Assembly (NCBI GenBank): GCA_018378255.1
Contig: JAGZXV010000014.1
Coordinates: 1 to 51,259, forward strand
DNA length: 51,259 nt
Origin: Clostridiaceae bacterium
GTDB lineage: Bacteria; Bacillota; Clostridia; Lachnospirales; Lachnospiraceae
Direction: 5' to 3'
Shown: in pieces, positions 9,027 through 17,984 of the stretch
How the letters are laid out: the number at the start of each line of letters is the position of its first letter
How positions within the stretch are numbered: the first letter of the stretch is position 1
Program-made: the position numbers and the translations under genes
Notes under the pieces: model-generated
Database searches by the model: none
What the model was told of the DNA's origin: nothing
Seen by the model: only the letters and a program-made list of their open reading frames with translations

Positions 9027-10013
9027 ATGGGAGACGTGGAATTAATTAGTGTAATCGTACCTGTCTATAATGTAGCCGCATATCTGGAACGATGCGTGGA
9101 TAGCATTATTGCGCAGACTTATAGTCCATTAGAGATTATTCTAGTAGATGATGGTGCAACAGATAACAGCGGGGAAATCTGCGATGCTTATGAGAAAAAG
9201 CATCCGGATCTGATTAAGACGGTTCATCAGGTAAACAAGGGGCTTTCCGGCGCAAGAAATACTGGGTTAAGCTATGTACATGGAAAATATATCACATTTG
9301 TTGATAGTGATGACTGGCTGGCTTCTGATATGGTAGAGACTATGTACAACAACTTAAAGAAATACGGTGCGCAAATAAGTGGTATAAGCTTTTATCAGGT
9401 CTATGAAAATGGAAAAATAGTGAAAAATTCTTCAAAGAATGGGATTCGTGTTATGACCAGGGAGGAAGCTCTCGGCAAATTTTCGTTCAATGAAAATTTA
9501 ACAGTGTGTGTGTGTGGAAAACTGTATAAAACTTATCTTTGGGATACCATTAAATGTCCGGAAGGAAAGCTTTTCGAGGATCAGTATACTACATATAGGC
9601 TAATTGATCAGACAGAGACAGTTGTTTTTGACCCAAGCCCTAAATATTATTACTTTAAGCGACAAGGCTCTATCGGCCATTCATCTTTCACGGACAAGAC
9701 GTATGAGTTGTACTGGGGTGTGCAGGAACAGTATGAATATATTACACAGAAATATCCGGACCTTTCCTCACAGATGGCTGTGGCTAAGCTTACATGGGAG
9801 ATTGTCTTTATCAATATGATGTTTTGTGCTGGCAAGAACGATATGTCGCTGGTATCTAAATCAAGGTCTTTTGCCAGAAAACATATAGGAGAAGTGTTAC
9901 ATTGCGATGATATAAATGCAGTGCGAAAGGTACAGATTGGTCTATTTGCTTATTGTCTATGGCTTTACAAAAGTGTTTACTTTAGCTATAAGAAAAGGAA
10001 GGGCATTTCATAG
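9027..10013 (+). CDS. Family 2 glycosyltransferase
   Basis: 328 residues with the full GT2 GT-A core: ISVIVPVYNVAAYLERCVDSI at the start, IILVDDGATDNSGEICD, the NKGLSGARNTGL loop, and the metal-binding TFVDSDDWL near residue 92. The C-terminal part (YYYFKRQGSIGHSSF) matches the common EpsJ/CpsJ-type capsule transferases. It is cytoplasmic or peripheral at the membrane; the last 25 residues are basic and aromatic and could touch the membrane. ATG 9027 follows the stop of the GT2-HAD gene with no gap, behind AAGAGGAG. Its own stop overlaps the GTG start of the polymerase gene by one base. Sugar donor unknown. Confidence 0.9.
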   Translation: MGDVELISVIVPVYNVAAYLERCVDSIIAQTYSPLEIILVDDGATDNSGEICDAYEKKHPDLIKTVHQVNKGLSGARNTGLSYVHGKYITFVDSDDWLASDMVETMYNNLKKYGAQISGISFYQVYENGKIVKNSSKNGIRVMTREEALGKFSFNENLTVCVCGKLYKTYLWDTIKCPEGKLFEDQYTTYRLIDQTETVVFDPSPKYYYFKRQGSIGHSSFTDKTYELYWGVQEQYEYITQKYPDLSSQMAVAKLTWEIVFINMMFCAGKNDMSLVSKSRSFARKHIGEVLHCDDINAVRKVQIGLFAYCLWLYKSVYFSYKKRKGIS

Positions 10014-11107
10014 TGGAATCTTTTGTGTACATATATTTTCCGATGATTATTTTGAGCCTGGTGTTTGCGTATTTGGCACTTCATGGCAGACCGAAGAGTT
10101 TGCAAAAGATATTCTGGCTACTGTCTGTTCTAATGCCGATTTTTGTTGCTGCTTTCCGTTATGATAATGGCGCTGATTATTTGATGTATGACCGGATGTA
10201 CCGTTCAATTTTGCAGACCGGAGATCATGCCTCAATAAAGACAATTGAGATTGGATTTAAATGGCTGACACAGTTTTGCCAGATTTTTAGTTCGAAATCA
10301 ATTCTGCTTTTTGTTGTGTGCGCTGTTTTGATTGTTCTTTTTTATTACAAAGGAACAGTAGATATTTTAAATGATTCCAGAAGTATTATGTTTGGATTGC
10401 TTTTATTTTATGCAACGGGAACTTATTTTGATTCTTTTAATGGTATTAGACAGTATATTGCAGCGGCTATTATTTACTGGGCTTTCCAGTTTATTATTAA
10501 AGAAGAACTAAAAAAATGGCTTATTGCTGTTAGTTGCGCGGCACTGTTTCATTACACTGCGATTATTATGCTTCCAGTTTATTTTATAAGAAAATTTAAC
10601 TTTAGAATCAAGAGGTCTTTAATCATTATAGCAACATCATGGTTTGGTGGTGCAATTGCTTATAATTTGGTAGCATGGATATTGCAATACACGCGCTATC
10701 GGTATTTTCTTACATCGGTTGAGTTTGTAGTTATGCCAACGGAAGCCAGTACACTTTATACAAGTATCGTCACGGTGATTACGTTTATAATTGTCCTTTC
10801 CGGTAAAAAACAAAAAAAATATATGCCAACGCTGAAGGATGAATTTTTGCTGAACATGCAGGTGTTGACAATTTGCTCAGCGTTGCTTTCATGGACAGTT
10901 CCGCTTATGTGGCGCGTCCAATATTATTTTCTTCCGATGGAGATGGTAATTGTTCCAAGCGTTTTGAATTTAGAAAAGAGGAAGTATGTGCGTACGTTAA
11001 TGAAGTATACTATTCTAAGTATGTATACGGTTATTGTTCTTTATGGAATATTGAAGAATGGCTGGTTTGACTGTGTGCCTTGGAAGTTCTACTTCGATTA
11101 TATGTGA
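10013..11107 (+). CDS. EpsG-family membrane protein, likely repeat-unit polymerase (Wzy-like)
   Basis: 364 residues, strongly hydrophobic with about ten predicted membrane helices spread over the whole length. It resembles the EpsG family (PF14897): the AAFRYDNGADYLMYDRMYR motif after the second helix, FDSFNGIRQYIAAAI, and LFHYTAIIMLPVYF. EpsG-family proteins are taken to polymerise lipid-linked repeat units outside the membrane, and this is the only polymerase candidate in the locus, complementing the flippase at 14012. It starts with GTG at 10013, overlapping the TAG of the preceding gene by one base. The alternative ATG-started frames inside it are shadows. The polymerase role is inferred from family and context. 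Confidence 0.82.
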   Translation: MESFVYIYFPMIILSLVFAYLALHGRPKSLQKIFWLLSVLMPIFVAAFRYDNGADYLMYDRMYRSILQTGDHASIKTIEIGFKWLTQFCQIFSSKSILLFVVCAVLIVLFYYKGTVDILNDSRSIMFGLLLFYATGTYFDSFNGIRQYIAAAIIYWAFQFIIKEELKKWLIAVSCAALFHYTAIIMLPVYFIRKFNFRIKRSLIIIATSWFGGAIAYNLVAWILQYTRYRYFLTSVEFVVMPTEASTLYTSIVTVITFIIVLSGKKQKKYMPTLKDEFLLNMQVLTICSALLSWTVPLMWRVQYYFLPMEMVIVPSVLNLEKRKYVRTLMKYTILSMYTVIVLYGILKNGWFDCVPWKFYFDYM

Positions 11108-11142
11108 ACTGATACAAGCAAACATAAATAGGGAGATATTTG

Positions 11143-12054
11143 ATGATTAGTGTTATAATTCCAACATATAAAAGGAATGGTTCTTTACCAAGGGCGATTG
11201 AAAGTGTGTTGCAAAATCATGGCGATTTCGAGGTTATCGTAGTGGATGATAATGATGAATGCTCTGAATTTAGAAGAAGAAATATTGAGATGTTGAAAAA
11301 ATATGAAAGCCACTCGAATTTTAAATATTTGCAACATAAAAAAAACAAAAACGGTGCAGCCGCTCGAAATACAGGAATACGAGAAGCGCACGGTGAGTAT
11401 GTTACGTTTTTAGATGACGATGATGAGTTTTATTCAAACCGGATAGAAGAGATAGAGAAAATAGTCAGGCAAAAAAAGTCTGATTTAATAATTTCAGGAT
11501 ATGAGGTTAAAAAAAAAGGAATTTTGGTAAATAGAAATATTCCAGAATTAGATAAATGCAGTATCAAAGATTTGCAGATATTACTTTTAAAACAAGATAG
11601 TTTTTTTGGTACAGGAAGTAATATAGTTTGCCGTAGAGAAATCATAAATCAAATCAATGGATTTGACGAAAGCTTTAGACGGCATCAAGATATGGAATTT
11701 ATGATTCGATTCTTGAGTAAATGTAAAAATTTATTTGTGATTCCACAATACCTTGTCATTAAAAATATTGATGATATACAGAATCTTCCCAATGTATCAG
11801 ATCTTTTTGAAATTAAAAAGGATTTTTTGCAGAAATTTAATTATTTAATTGAAGCGCAAAATAACGATATTAAAAAGGCTATATACTATGCTAATTTAAG
11901 AGAACTATTATATTTTTCCTATCTTTTTAATGATAAGAAGAAAACGACAGAGATTAAAGTAATGCTTAGAAAGATGGGAATTTATAAATATTTTGATGAT
12001 ATATCAATTTGCATTAAAACATATATTAAAAACTTTATAGAAAGCAAAAGATAA
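11143..12054 (+). CDS. Family 2 glycosyltransferase
   Basis: 303 residues. GT2 motifs in order: ISVIIPTYKRNGSLPRAIESV, EVIVVDDNDE, the NGAAARNTGIREA loop and the metal site TFLDDDDEF near residue 89. The IVCRREIINQINGFDE and RHQDMEFMIRFL blocks mark the acceptor-side catalytic region. The open frame could begin at a TTG at 11140, but ATG 11143 sits six bases behind GGGAGA and starts the beta-strand exactly, so it is preferred. From here on the DNA becomes much more AT-rich than the genes before it. A gap of 35 bases precedes the DUF2264 gene. Confidence 0.87.
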   Translation: MISVIIPTYKRNGSLPRAIESVLQNHGDFEVIVVDDNDECSEFRRRNIEMLKKYESHSNFKYLQHKKNKNGAAARNTGIREAHGEYVTFLDDDDEFYSNRIEEIEKIVRQKKSDLIISGYEVKKKGILVNRNIPELDKCSIKDLQILLLKQDSFFGTGSNIVCRREIINQINGFDESFRRHQDMEFMIRFLSKCKNLFVIPQYLVIKNIDDIQNLPNVSDLFEIKKDFLQKFNYLIEAQNNDIKKAIYYANLRELLYFSYLFNDKKKTTEIKVMLRKMGIYKYFDDISICIKTYIKNFIESKR

Positions 12055-12089
12055 AATAAAAAGGCTTAAATATTTAAAAGGAGAATTAG

Positions 12090-13943
12090 ATGGAGTTAGA
12101 TATAGTTAGTAAGGAAGAGGTTTTAGACTTACTTGAATATTTGCTTGTGCCTTATTTATATAAGAAATCTGATAATAAAAAGAAAGTATTGGCTGTTTAT
12201 GACATAAAAGTTCAAAATTTTGAACAATTTTCAAGATTATTATTAGGTGTAACACCGTACTTATATAACAAAAATGATGTAACTATGGCAAAATACACTG
12301 CCGAAAAACTATTATCATTTATAAATCCCGAAAATGATTTGTTTTGTGAAATTACATATGAGATAGAGAATACACAATTGTTTGTGGAAATGTTTTCTCC
12401 ATTGTTTTTTTTATATACATGTCAAAAACAACTAGAGCCAGATTTTATCGATAAAAATAAAGATATTATTATTACTTGGTTTTCAAAAATTGATAAATGT
12501 GTATATAAAAACAATTGGATATGGTTTCAGCTCTTAGTAAACACCCTATTATATAAACTCGGACTAAGAAGTTGGAATAAACGTGTTAATGAAGAACTTC
12601 ATAAAAAACTGGATCAAATTTATTATAAAGATGGATTATATTTTGATGGACCAGGTGGACCTATTGATTATTACAATTCCTTTGCTTTTCAATTTTATTC
12701 TTTGATATATGTTCATTTAATGAAGGATGAAGATAGTGAAAACATACAAAAGTATAGAGAGAGGGCAAAGTCTTTTTCGCAAATTTATTTTAGCTTTTTC
12801 TCTGATTCTGGAGTCAGTATACCGTATGGCAGAAGTTTAATATACAGATTTGGTGTGTTAGCATATTTGGGCGCATTGATATATTCAGAAGAAGAGGTCA
12901 TCCCTTGGTGCTATGTTAAAGACCTGATTAAAAAAAATCTTAATCAGTGGATGCATCAAGATATATTTAATGATAGTTTTTTAAACATTGGTTTCTATTA
13001 TGAAAATATGAATATTATGGAGGACTATAACGGATTTGGTTCTCCATATTGGGCATTTAAAGTGTTTGTACTTTTACTTTCTGACAATAAAGCATTTTGG
13101 GATGCTCCTATAAAAAAATTTTGTGTAAATAAAAAAGAACTATATATTGATCCATATCTCAATTTATATAATCACAATGGAGAAGCATATTTGTTTCCCA
13201 TTATAAAGCATTTACCATATAAAAACGCGAACTTTAATGATAAATATGAAAAGTTTGTGTATAGTTCACTTTTTGGATTCAATGTCTCTAAAGATTGTCT
13301 TTATGGCACCATTGCTATTGATTCAACATTGGCTATCAGCCAAGATGGTGAAACTTTTATAACAAGAAAAAGCATATCCTCAGAATTAGTTGAAAATAAC
13401 ATCATAAAATCTATTTGGAATGTTAATAGTCAAATATGCATAACAAGCTATTCTATTGTTGAATTGCCTTGGAATATTAGAATTCATTTTATAGAATCAA
13501 ACGACGATTTTTATATGGTGGAAGGTGCTTTTCCTGTTAAAAAAGAAAATATAAAAATTAGCGAGATGAGAGATGGCGTGTTAATAGGTAATGATTTTCA
13601 ACAATCAGGGATAAAATCTTGGAGTGGAGGTCTATGTAGGGTAGAAAATCTATTTCCAAACACAAATCTTTTTTTTAGACAAACATTGGTTCCAATATGC
13701 CATTATTATATAAAGAAGGGATGTTCATATGTAGTCACCGGAGCTTATGGTGATAAAACCAATACAAATACAATAAAGCCAAATATTACAATAAATGTGC
13801 AAGGCAAAGAGCATATTTGCATTAATATTAATGGAAAAATGTATACCTTAAATTATACAAATATTGGAAAAAGAAATAAATCTCAACTAAAAATGTTTGA
13901 AAGATTAAAGAGGATTTATAAATATACAAAAAAATATCTGTAA
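12090..13943 (+). CDS. DUF2264 family protein, glycosidase-like
   Basis: 617 residues matching DUF2264 (PF10022). The N-terminal 350 residues form an alpha/alpha-barrel type region with the conserved YKDGLYFDGPGGPIDYYNSFAFQFYS block near 190, DSGVSIPYGRSLIYRFG near 240 and NGFGSPYWAFKVFVLLL near 320. The rest is beta-rich. From memory, some members of this family are classed in CAZy GH154 with beta-glucuronidase activity; I could not check this here. There is no signal peptide or membrane helix, so it would act in the cytoplasm unless released otherwise. Its place between a GT2 and the flippase, in a locus with ugd, suggests trimming or editing of a uronic-acid-containing glycan. The gene is very AT-rich. 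Its TAA overlaps an ATG that could extend the next gene upstream. Confidence 0.75.
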   Translation: MELDIVSKEEVLDLLEYLLVPYLYKKSDNKKKVLAVYDIKVQNFEQFSRLLLGVTPYLYNKNDVTMAKYTAEKLLSFINPENDLFCEITYEIENTQLFVEMFSPLFFLYTCQKQLEPDFIDKNKDIIITWFSKIDKCVYKNNWIWFQLLVNTLLYKLGLRSWNKRVNEELHKKLDQIYYKDGLYFDGPGGPIDYYNSFAFQFYSLIYVHLMKDEDSENIQKYRERAKSFSQIYFSFFSDSGVSIPYGRSLIYRFGVLAYLGALIYSEEEVIPWCYVKDLIKKNLNQWMHQDIFNDSFLNIGFYYENMNIMEDYNGFGSPYWAFKVFVLLLSDNKAFWDAPIKKFCVNKKELYIDPYLNLYNHNGEAYLFPIIKHLPYKNANFNDKYEKFVYSSLFGFNVSKDCLYGTIAIDSTLAISQDGETFITRKSISSELVENNIIKSIWNVNSQICITSYSIVELPWNIRIHFIESNDDFYMVEGAFPVKKENIKISEMRDGVLIGNDFQQSGIKSWSGGLCRVENLFPNTNLFFRQTLVPICHYYIKKGCSYVVTGAYGDKTNTNTIKPNITINVQGKEHICININGKMYTLNYTNIGKRNKSQLKMFERLKRIYKYTKKYL

Positions 13944-14011
13944 TGCTCAATAGGTACTTGTTTCTGAGCATACATAGTATTGTTAGAATATGGAGGGAGA
14001 GTAGCTATATA

Positions 14012-15469
14012 ATGAAAAAACAAAGCATCGAAGTCAACTTCATATTTCAAATTATTTATCAAGCAGTAATTCTTGTATTGCCATTAGTTATCTCTCCTAT
14101 TGTTACACGAACTCTAGGCGATAAAGCCCTAGGTACATACTCTTATGTTAATAGCATAGCGTATTATTTTGTTATATTTGCTAATTTAGGGATTACTAGA
14201 TATGGGCAGCGGATTATTTCCACAAATAAGGATGATATACAAAAATTAAGAAGGATATTTTGGAGTCTGTTTACTACGCATATGGTCATTTCTTTATTAT
14301 CCATTAGTGCATATGCATTTTTCGTCATTTTTTTTGTTTCTGAGGATCAATGTATTTTTTTGATAAATATATTATATGTTGTTTCCGCTTTATTTGACTT
14401 AACATGGTTATTTTATGGATTAGAGAATTTCAAAAACGTTGTTGTCAAAAATCTTCTTGTTCGAATTATGATGTTTCTTCTTATAGTATTTTTTATTAAG
14501 TCCCCATCGGATTTATGGATTTATACATTTTTTGAAACCGGAACTTTGCTTGTTGGGAATCTTCTTCTCATACCTACCGCTATCAAAGAAATTCCTTTTG
14601 CAAGGTTTACAACAAAAGATTGTTGTTTACACATTAAACCATTGATTATGCTGTCAATTTCTGTTATAGCGATTGCATTATATACTATATTTGATAAAAC
14701 ACTACTGGGAATAATGTCTACTAAAGAGAATGTTGCTTATTACGAATATTCGAATAAAATTATCAGTATACCAAAGATGTTTGTCGGTGTTGTTGGTACT
14801 GTTATTTTTCCGAGAGCTTGTGAATTAGCAAGTAAAGGAAATAGTCAAGGTCAAAAAAGGTATGCTAATTATGCATTTTTTGCAGTTAGCATAATTGGGT
14901 TTGCCTCAGTATTCGGATTATTGGGAATATCTGATTTATTTGCGATAAAATATTTTGGAAGTGCATTTTCTGTTTGTGGCGGTATTATTTCATCAATGAC
15001 ACCCTTGATAGTTTTAATAGGTATGGGTGAAGTAATAAGAAGCGTATTTTTGATTCCTATGGGAAAAGACATTATATATGTTTTTATGACATGTATGAAT
15101 GCGTTTATTAATCTTACATTGTCAATAGCTTTAATACCGTATTGGGGAGTATATGGAGCTGTTACAGGAACAACGGCTGCCGAAGTCAGCTTTTTCGTAT
15201 TGCTGCTCATATATTGTGGAAAACAATTAGATATCCCATATTTAGCTAAATCCATAATTGCTTTTTTGTGTATAGGATTATTTATGTTTATTGTTATTAG
15301 ACTTATTGATCCATTAATGGATAGGTCGATAAAAACATTATTTGTTGAAGTAATAATAGGTGTTTTCATATACATTCCACTGTCATTAGTTTCCATACGA
15401 ATATGGTTTAGAGATATTTGGGAACTTGTTTTAAATATAGTAAAAAAACATAAAAAGAAACCCCGGTAG
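14012..15469 (+). CDS. Wzx-type oligosaccharide flippase
   Basis: 485 residues with 12-14 predicted membrane helices. It belongs to the polysaccharide-biosynthesis (PST/MOP) exporters: the N-terminal LVISPIVTRTLGDKALGTYSYVNSIAYYF block, GITRYGQRIIS, and WLFYGLENFKN in helix four are typical of RfbX/Wzx proteins. It would turn the lipid-linked repeat unit to the outer face for polymerisation by the EpsG-like protein. The frame is open from an ATG at 13943 that overlaps the previous stop, adding 23 unusual residues. ATG 14012 (MKKQSIEVNF) begins right before the first helix and follows GGAGGGAGAG, so it is chosen. It is the last intact gene of the locus. A weak hairpin (arms GGTAGTT and AACTACC, 15466-15498) without a T tract follows. 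Confidence 0.9.
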   Translation: MKKQSIEVNFIFQIIYQAVILVLPLVISPIVTRTLGDKALGTYSYVNSIAYYFVIFANLGITRYGQRIISTNKDDIQKLRRIFWSLFTTHMVISLLSISAYAFFVIFFVSEDQCIFLINILYVVSALFDLTWLFYGLENFKNVVVKNLLVRIMMFLLIVFFIKSPSDLWIYTFFETGTLLVGNLLLIPTAIKEIPFARFTTKDCCLHIKPLIMLSISVIAIALYTIFDKTLLGIMSTKENVAYYEYSNKIISIPKMFVGVVGTVIFPRACELASKGNSQGQKRYANYAFFAVSIIGFASVFGLLGISDLFAIKYFGSAFSVCGGIISSMTPLIVLIGMGEVIRSVFLIPMGKDIIYVFMTCMNAFINLTLSIALIPYWGVYGAVTGTTAAEVSFFVLLLIYCGKQLDIPYLAKSIIAFLCIGLFMFIVIRLIDPLMDRSIKTLFVEVIIGVFIYIPLSLVSIRIWFRDIWELVLNIVKKHKKKPR

Positions 15470-16495
15470 TTATAATTCTATATAAATAAGAACTACCATT
15501 GAAGATTCTAATTGTAAAGGTGTGCTAACTGATGCTAGATAATATTCTTCGTTGTTGATTGTCAAGTAAGGCATCATGGTGAACGAAGATTACAACGAGT
15601 GGAATGAGTGACTAGAGGTTGATGACTGCGGACTCATTCAATCATTCCTGGAATTGGTAGACTTGAGGGTCAAAGACATCCAACACCTAAAAACCAACAT
15701 TATTCGTGCTTGGTATGAACTCAGCAAGGAATTCGCAGACTCTATGGTCCAAATGTCTAAAGGTAACGATGACGAGTAGTATTAAGATGTCAATGTGCGG
15801 CTATAATTAAATACATTCCTTTCCAGAAAAACTGCGTTGGCTTTCTGGAAGGGTGCACTGAATTACCGAAAAGGTTGCACTAAGTGAACGGTGAGTATTC
15901 CGGGGGAAATTGTCCCGCCTCTCCGGTGATGAACCACTCATGTAGGCCTAGGTCTGTTTTCATATCCAATGGGATGAACAGAAACACCGTGTAATCTTCT
16001 GTTCACAATACGATCTGAGTGGCTGGTATGATCCAGTTAGAAGGAGATGAAAGCCCTCTGACGAAAGCAATTCTGGATAGAATTAAACACGGTGTCTATA
16101 AGATCAATATCATTCCCACAGATCGTACAAACTACAGGTCTATGAGAGAGGTATATGGACTGGATCAGTCCTTAAGCGAGTAAACTCGTACGTAACTGGA
16201 TTTGCGATTCCCCTGTTTCGGACAGTCGGTTTCCTAACTTACGAATCAGCGGTTTCACCGCACCGTAATAAACAGAAGTAATACATACCCATATGAATGT
16301 TAGTTTAGTAAGCTGTGCAGCATATGAATGGCAGAATTATGACAAGGAAATGAATGCTGGTACAATAACGAATAATTTAGTAAAGATTATGTAGTTTATT
16401 ATTGATAATTTATGAAATTTATAAGCCTCATCCCTCCCAAGTTCAGAATCACAGACAATATTACCGAAAATTAGGTATTTCCCCTCCCTCCATTC
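15470..16495 (+). mobile_element. Gene-free stretch with a decayed IS21-type element
   Basis: About 1 kb without an intact gene. It holds an IstB remnant (listed separately). The sequence around 15853-15890 (GGTGCACTGAATTACCGAAAA, then GTTGCACTAAGTGAAC) and around 16195-16260 looks like the noncoding parts of IS21-type elements. A hairpin lies at 15818-15852 (CCTTTCCAGAAA with TTTCTGGAAGG). A broken frame at 15575-15779 reads MVNEDYNEWNE, a stop, then VKDIQHLKTNIIRAWYELSKEF; I do not recognise it. No terminal inverted repeats or target duplication could be defined. The element marks the right border of the AT-rich glycan locus. Confidence 0.55.
15952..16183 (+). pseudogene. IS21 IstB-like ATPase, C-terminal remnant
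   Basis: Reading 15952 onwards gives QWDEQKHRVIFCSQYDLSGWYD, and after a frame change near 16040 EGDESPLTKAILDRIKHGVYKIN and SMREVYGLDQSL to a TAA at 16181-16183. This is the C-terminal region of IstB, the AAA+ helper of IS21-family transposition (usual form SQ..GWY...G...ADAILDRI.H..Y.I). The Walker motifs and the N-terminal two thirds are missing and IstA is not recognisable nearby, so it is inactive. The short ATG-led frame at 16028-16183 is the second half of this relic and not a gene of its own. Confidence 0.72.
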
Positions 16496-16504
16496 TGCTA
16501 TAAT
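16496..16504 (+). promoter_or_regulatory. Extended -10 promoter of the importer operon
   Basis: TGCTATAAT at 16496-16504 is a perfect extended -10 (TG-n-TATAAT). It lies about 35 bases before the lipoprotein ATG and 18 before its GGAGGG ribosome-binding site. No good -35 stands 17 bases upstream (about 16476), as is common with extended -10 promoters. It is AT-rich upstream (16350-16480). Confidence 0.6.
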
Positions 16505-16538
16505 TACCATATCACAAATCGAACGGAGGGAATTTATT

Positions 16539-17759
16539 ATGAAGAAAAAACTGGCACTGTTATTAGCATGTTCTATGGTAATGGGCCTGACCGCCTGCGG
16601 AGGCAAGACCGAAGCCCCAACCACAGCCGCCACTACGGCAGCCCCAGCAACCACAGCTGCTGAGACTAAAGCTGAGGCAGCAGAGACGAAAGCAGCCGAA
16701 ACCAAAGCTGAGGAAACCAAAGCCGCTGATGGTGCTGAAGCAGCCAAACCAGACGGCGGATTAGACGCCCTGATCGAGGCCGCAAAAGCCGAAGGCGAAT
16801 TGACCGTTTACGGCTCCTGCGAAGAGGAATATTTATCCGCGGCCTGCAAGAATTTTGAAACCCTTTACGGCATCAAAACAAAATATCAAAGACTTTCCAC
16901 ATCCGAAGTATACACAAAGATTTCCGAAGAAGCCGGAAAGCCATCGGCGGACGTTTGGTTCGGCGGCACCACAGATCCTTATAACGAGGCTGTTGCAGAC
17001 GGATTGTTAGAGCCTTACGAAGCGGTGAATGCAGTTAACTTAATCGGCGACCAGTACAAAGATTCCACAAACTGCTGGTATGGAATCTATAAAGGAATCT
17101 TAGGATTTATGGTGAACCAGGAAGAACTGGACCGTTTGGGATTAGAAGCGCCCAAGACCTGGGATGATCTGACAAAAGAAGAGTATAAAGGCTTAATCAT
17201 GCTGTCCAACCCGAACACAGCAGGAACAGCAAAACTGGTTATCAACACCATGATTCAGATGAAGGGCCATGACGAAGCCATGGAATACTTCAAGAAATTG
17301 GATCAGAACATCGCCCAGTACACCAAATCAGGTTCCGGCCCGTCCAAGATGGTAGGCCCTGGCGAGTGCGTGATCGGTATTGGCTTCCTTCATGACGGCA
17401 TCTATCAGATCCTTCAGGGATATGACAACATAAAACTGATCGTTCCCGAAGACGGAACTTCCTTTGAAGTCGGCGCAACCGCTATCTTTAAAGGCTGTAC
17501 TCATCCGAATGCAGCAAAACTCTGGATTGAATATGCCCTGTCACCGGATTGCGTAGACCATGCGAAAGAAAATGGCTCCTATCAGTTCCTGGTACTGAAA
17601 AATGCAACCCAGCCGGAAGAAGCAACTCAGTTCGGCCTGGATATGAACAATACCATCGACTATGATTTTGAAGATGCGAAAAACAATATTGCCAAATACG
17701 TGGAAGATTTCTTTAATGCGTTAGGAAGCTCCAACGACGACCGTTTTAAAACAGAATAA
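16539..17759 (+). CDS. ABC importer substrate-binding lipoprotein (AfuA/FbpA-like)
   Basis: 406 residues. A lipoprotein signal peptide ends in the lipobox LTAC (Cys20). An Ala/Thr/Glu/Lys-rich linker (residues 25-68) follows, built of loosely repeated ETKAAE units, the usual spacer that lifts the domain off the membrane. The binding domain (LTVYGSCEEEYLSAACKNFE, PSADVWFGGTTDPYNEAV, ILGFMVNQEELDRLGLEAPKTWDDL) is of the FbpA/AfuA cluster. Iron-binding FbpA proteins carry a Tyr-Tyr pair in the strand that here reads GIGFLHDGIYQ. The His285-Asp286 pair in that place recalls the hexose-phosphate binder AfuA. So I favour a sugar phosphate or other organic anion over iron (inference). A terminator-like hairpin follows, which would let this lipoprotein be made in excess over the membrane parts. 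Confidence 0.88.
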   Translation: MKKKLALLLACSMVMGLTACGGKTEAPTTAATTAAPATTAAETKAEAAETKAAETKAEETKAADGAEAAKPDGGLDALIEAAKAEGELTVYGSCEEEYLSAACKNFETLYGIKTKYQRLSTSEVYTKISEEAGKPSADVWFGGTTDPYNEAVADGLLEPYEAVNAVNLIGDQYKDSTNCWYGIYKGILGFMVNQEELDRLGLEAPKTWDDLTKEEYKGLIMLSNPNTAGTAKLVINTMIQMKGHDEAMEYFKKLDQNIAQYTKSGSGPSKMVGPGECVIGIGFLHDGIYQILQGYDNIKLIVPEDGTSFEVGATAIFKGCTHPNAAKLWIEYALSPDCVDHAKENGSYQFLVLKNATQPEEATQFGLDMNNTIDYDFEDAKNNIAKYVEDFFNALGSSNDDRFKTE

Positions 17760-17781
17760 TAACTCAACGACATAATAACTC

Positions 17782-17826
17782 AAGGTGCTGGGAAATGCGC
17801 AACCAAACATTTCGCAGCACCTTTTG
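17782..17826 (+). terminator. Intra-operon terminator-like hairpin
   Basis: AAGGTGCTG and GAAATG pair with CATTTC and CAGCACCTT (one G/G bulge) around a 10-base loop, followed by TTTT. It stands 22 bases after the lipoprotein stop. The next gene in the same direction has no clear promoter, so partial read-through (attenuation) between binding protein and permease is the simplest reading. Confidence 0.75.
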
Positions 17827-17840
17827 CCCTGGAGTATGTT

Positions 17841-17984
17841 TGAAAATTCATTTCCGTCATCTGCACGTCCCACTTGGCGGTATATTTGCCCCGAATTCAG
17901 GTTACATAGCCCGCTATGCGCCTCCTTCACCCGGAATAAATATCCCACAAACTGTGACGCACCTCTGACGGAAAGCAATTTTCA
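17841..17984. repeat. 144-nt imperfect palindromic element
   Basis: The ends are inverted: TGAAAATT-CA-TTTCCGTCA at 17841-17859 and TGACGGAAA-GC-AATTTTCA at 17966-17984, 17 of 19 positions matching. The arms continue imperfectly inward (GCACGTC..ACTTGGCGGTATATTTG on the left against the complement of CCGGAATAAATATCCCACAAACTGTGACG on the right). They enclose a small perfect hairpin, CATAGC-CC-GCTATG (17905-17918). No credible gene lies inside; the open frames crossing it on both strands come from its symmetry. It could be a MITE-like element or a folded RNA segment of the operon transcript. Confidence 0.65.

Noticed and set aside
14869..15396. 175-residue frame on the minus strand
   Set aside because: Antisense to the flippase, no ribosome site, no known motifs.
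16337..16747. Ala/Ser/Val-rich 136-residue frame on the minus strand
   Set aside because: Exact antisense of the repetitive linker of lipoprotein 1; composition is an artefact of that repeat.
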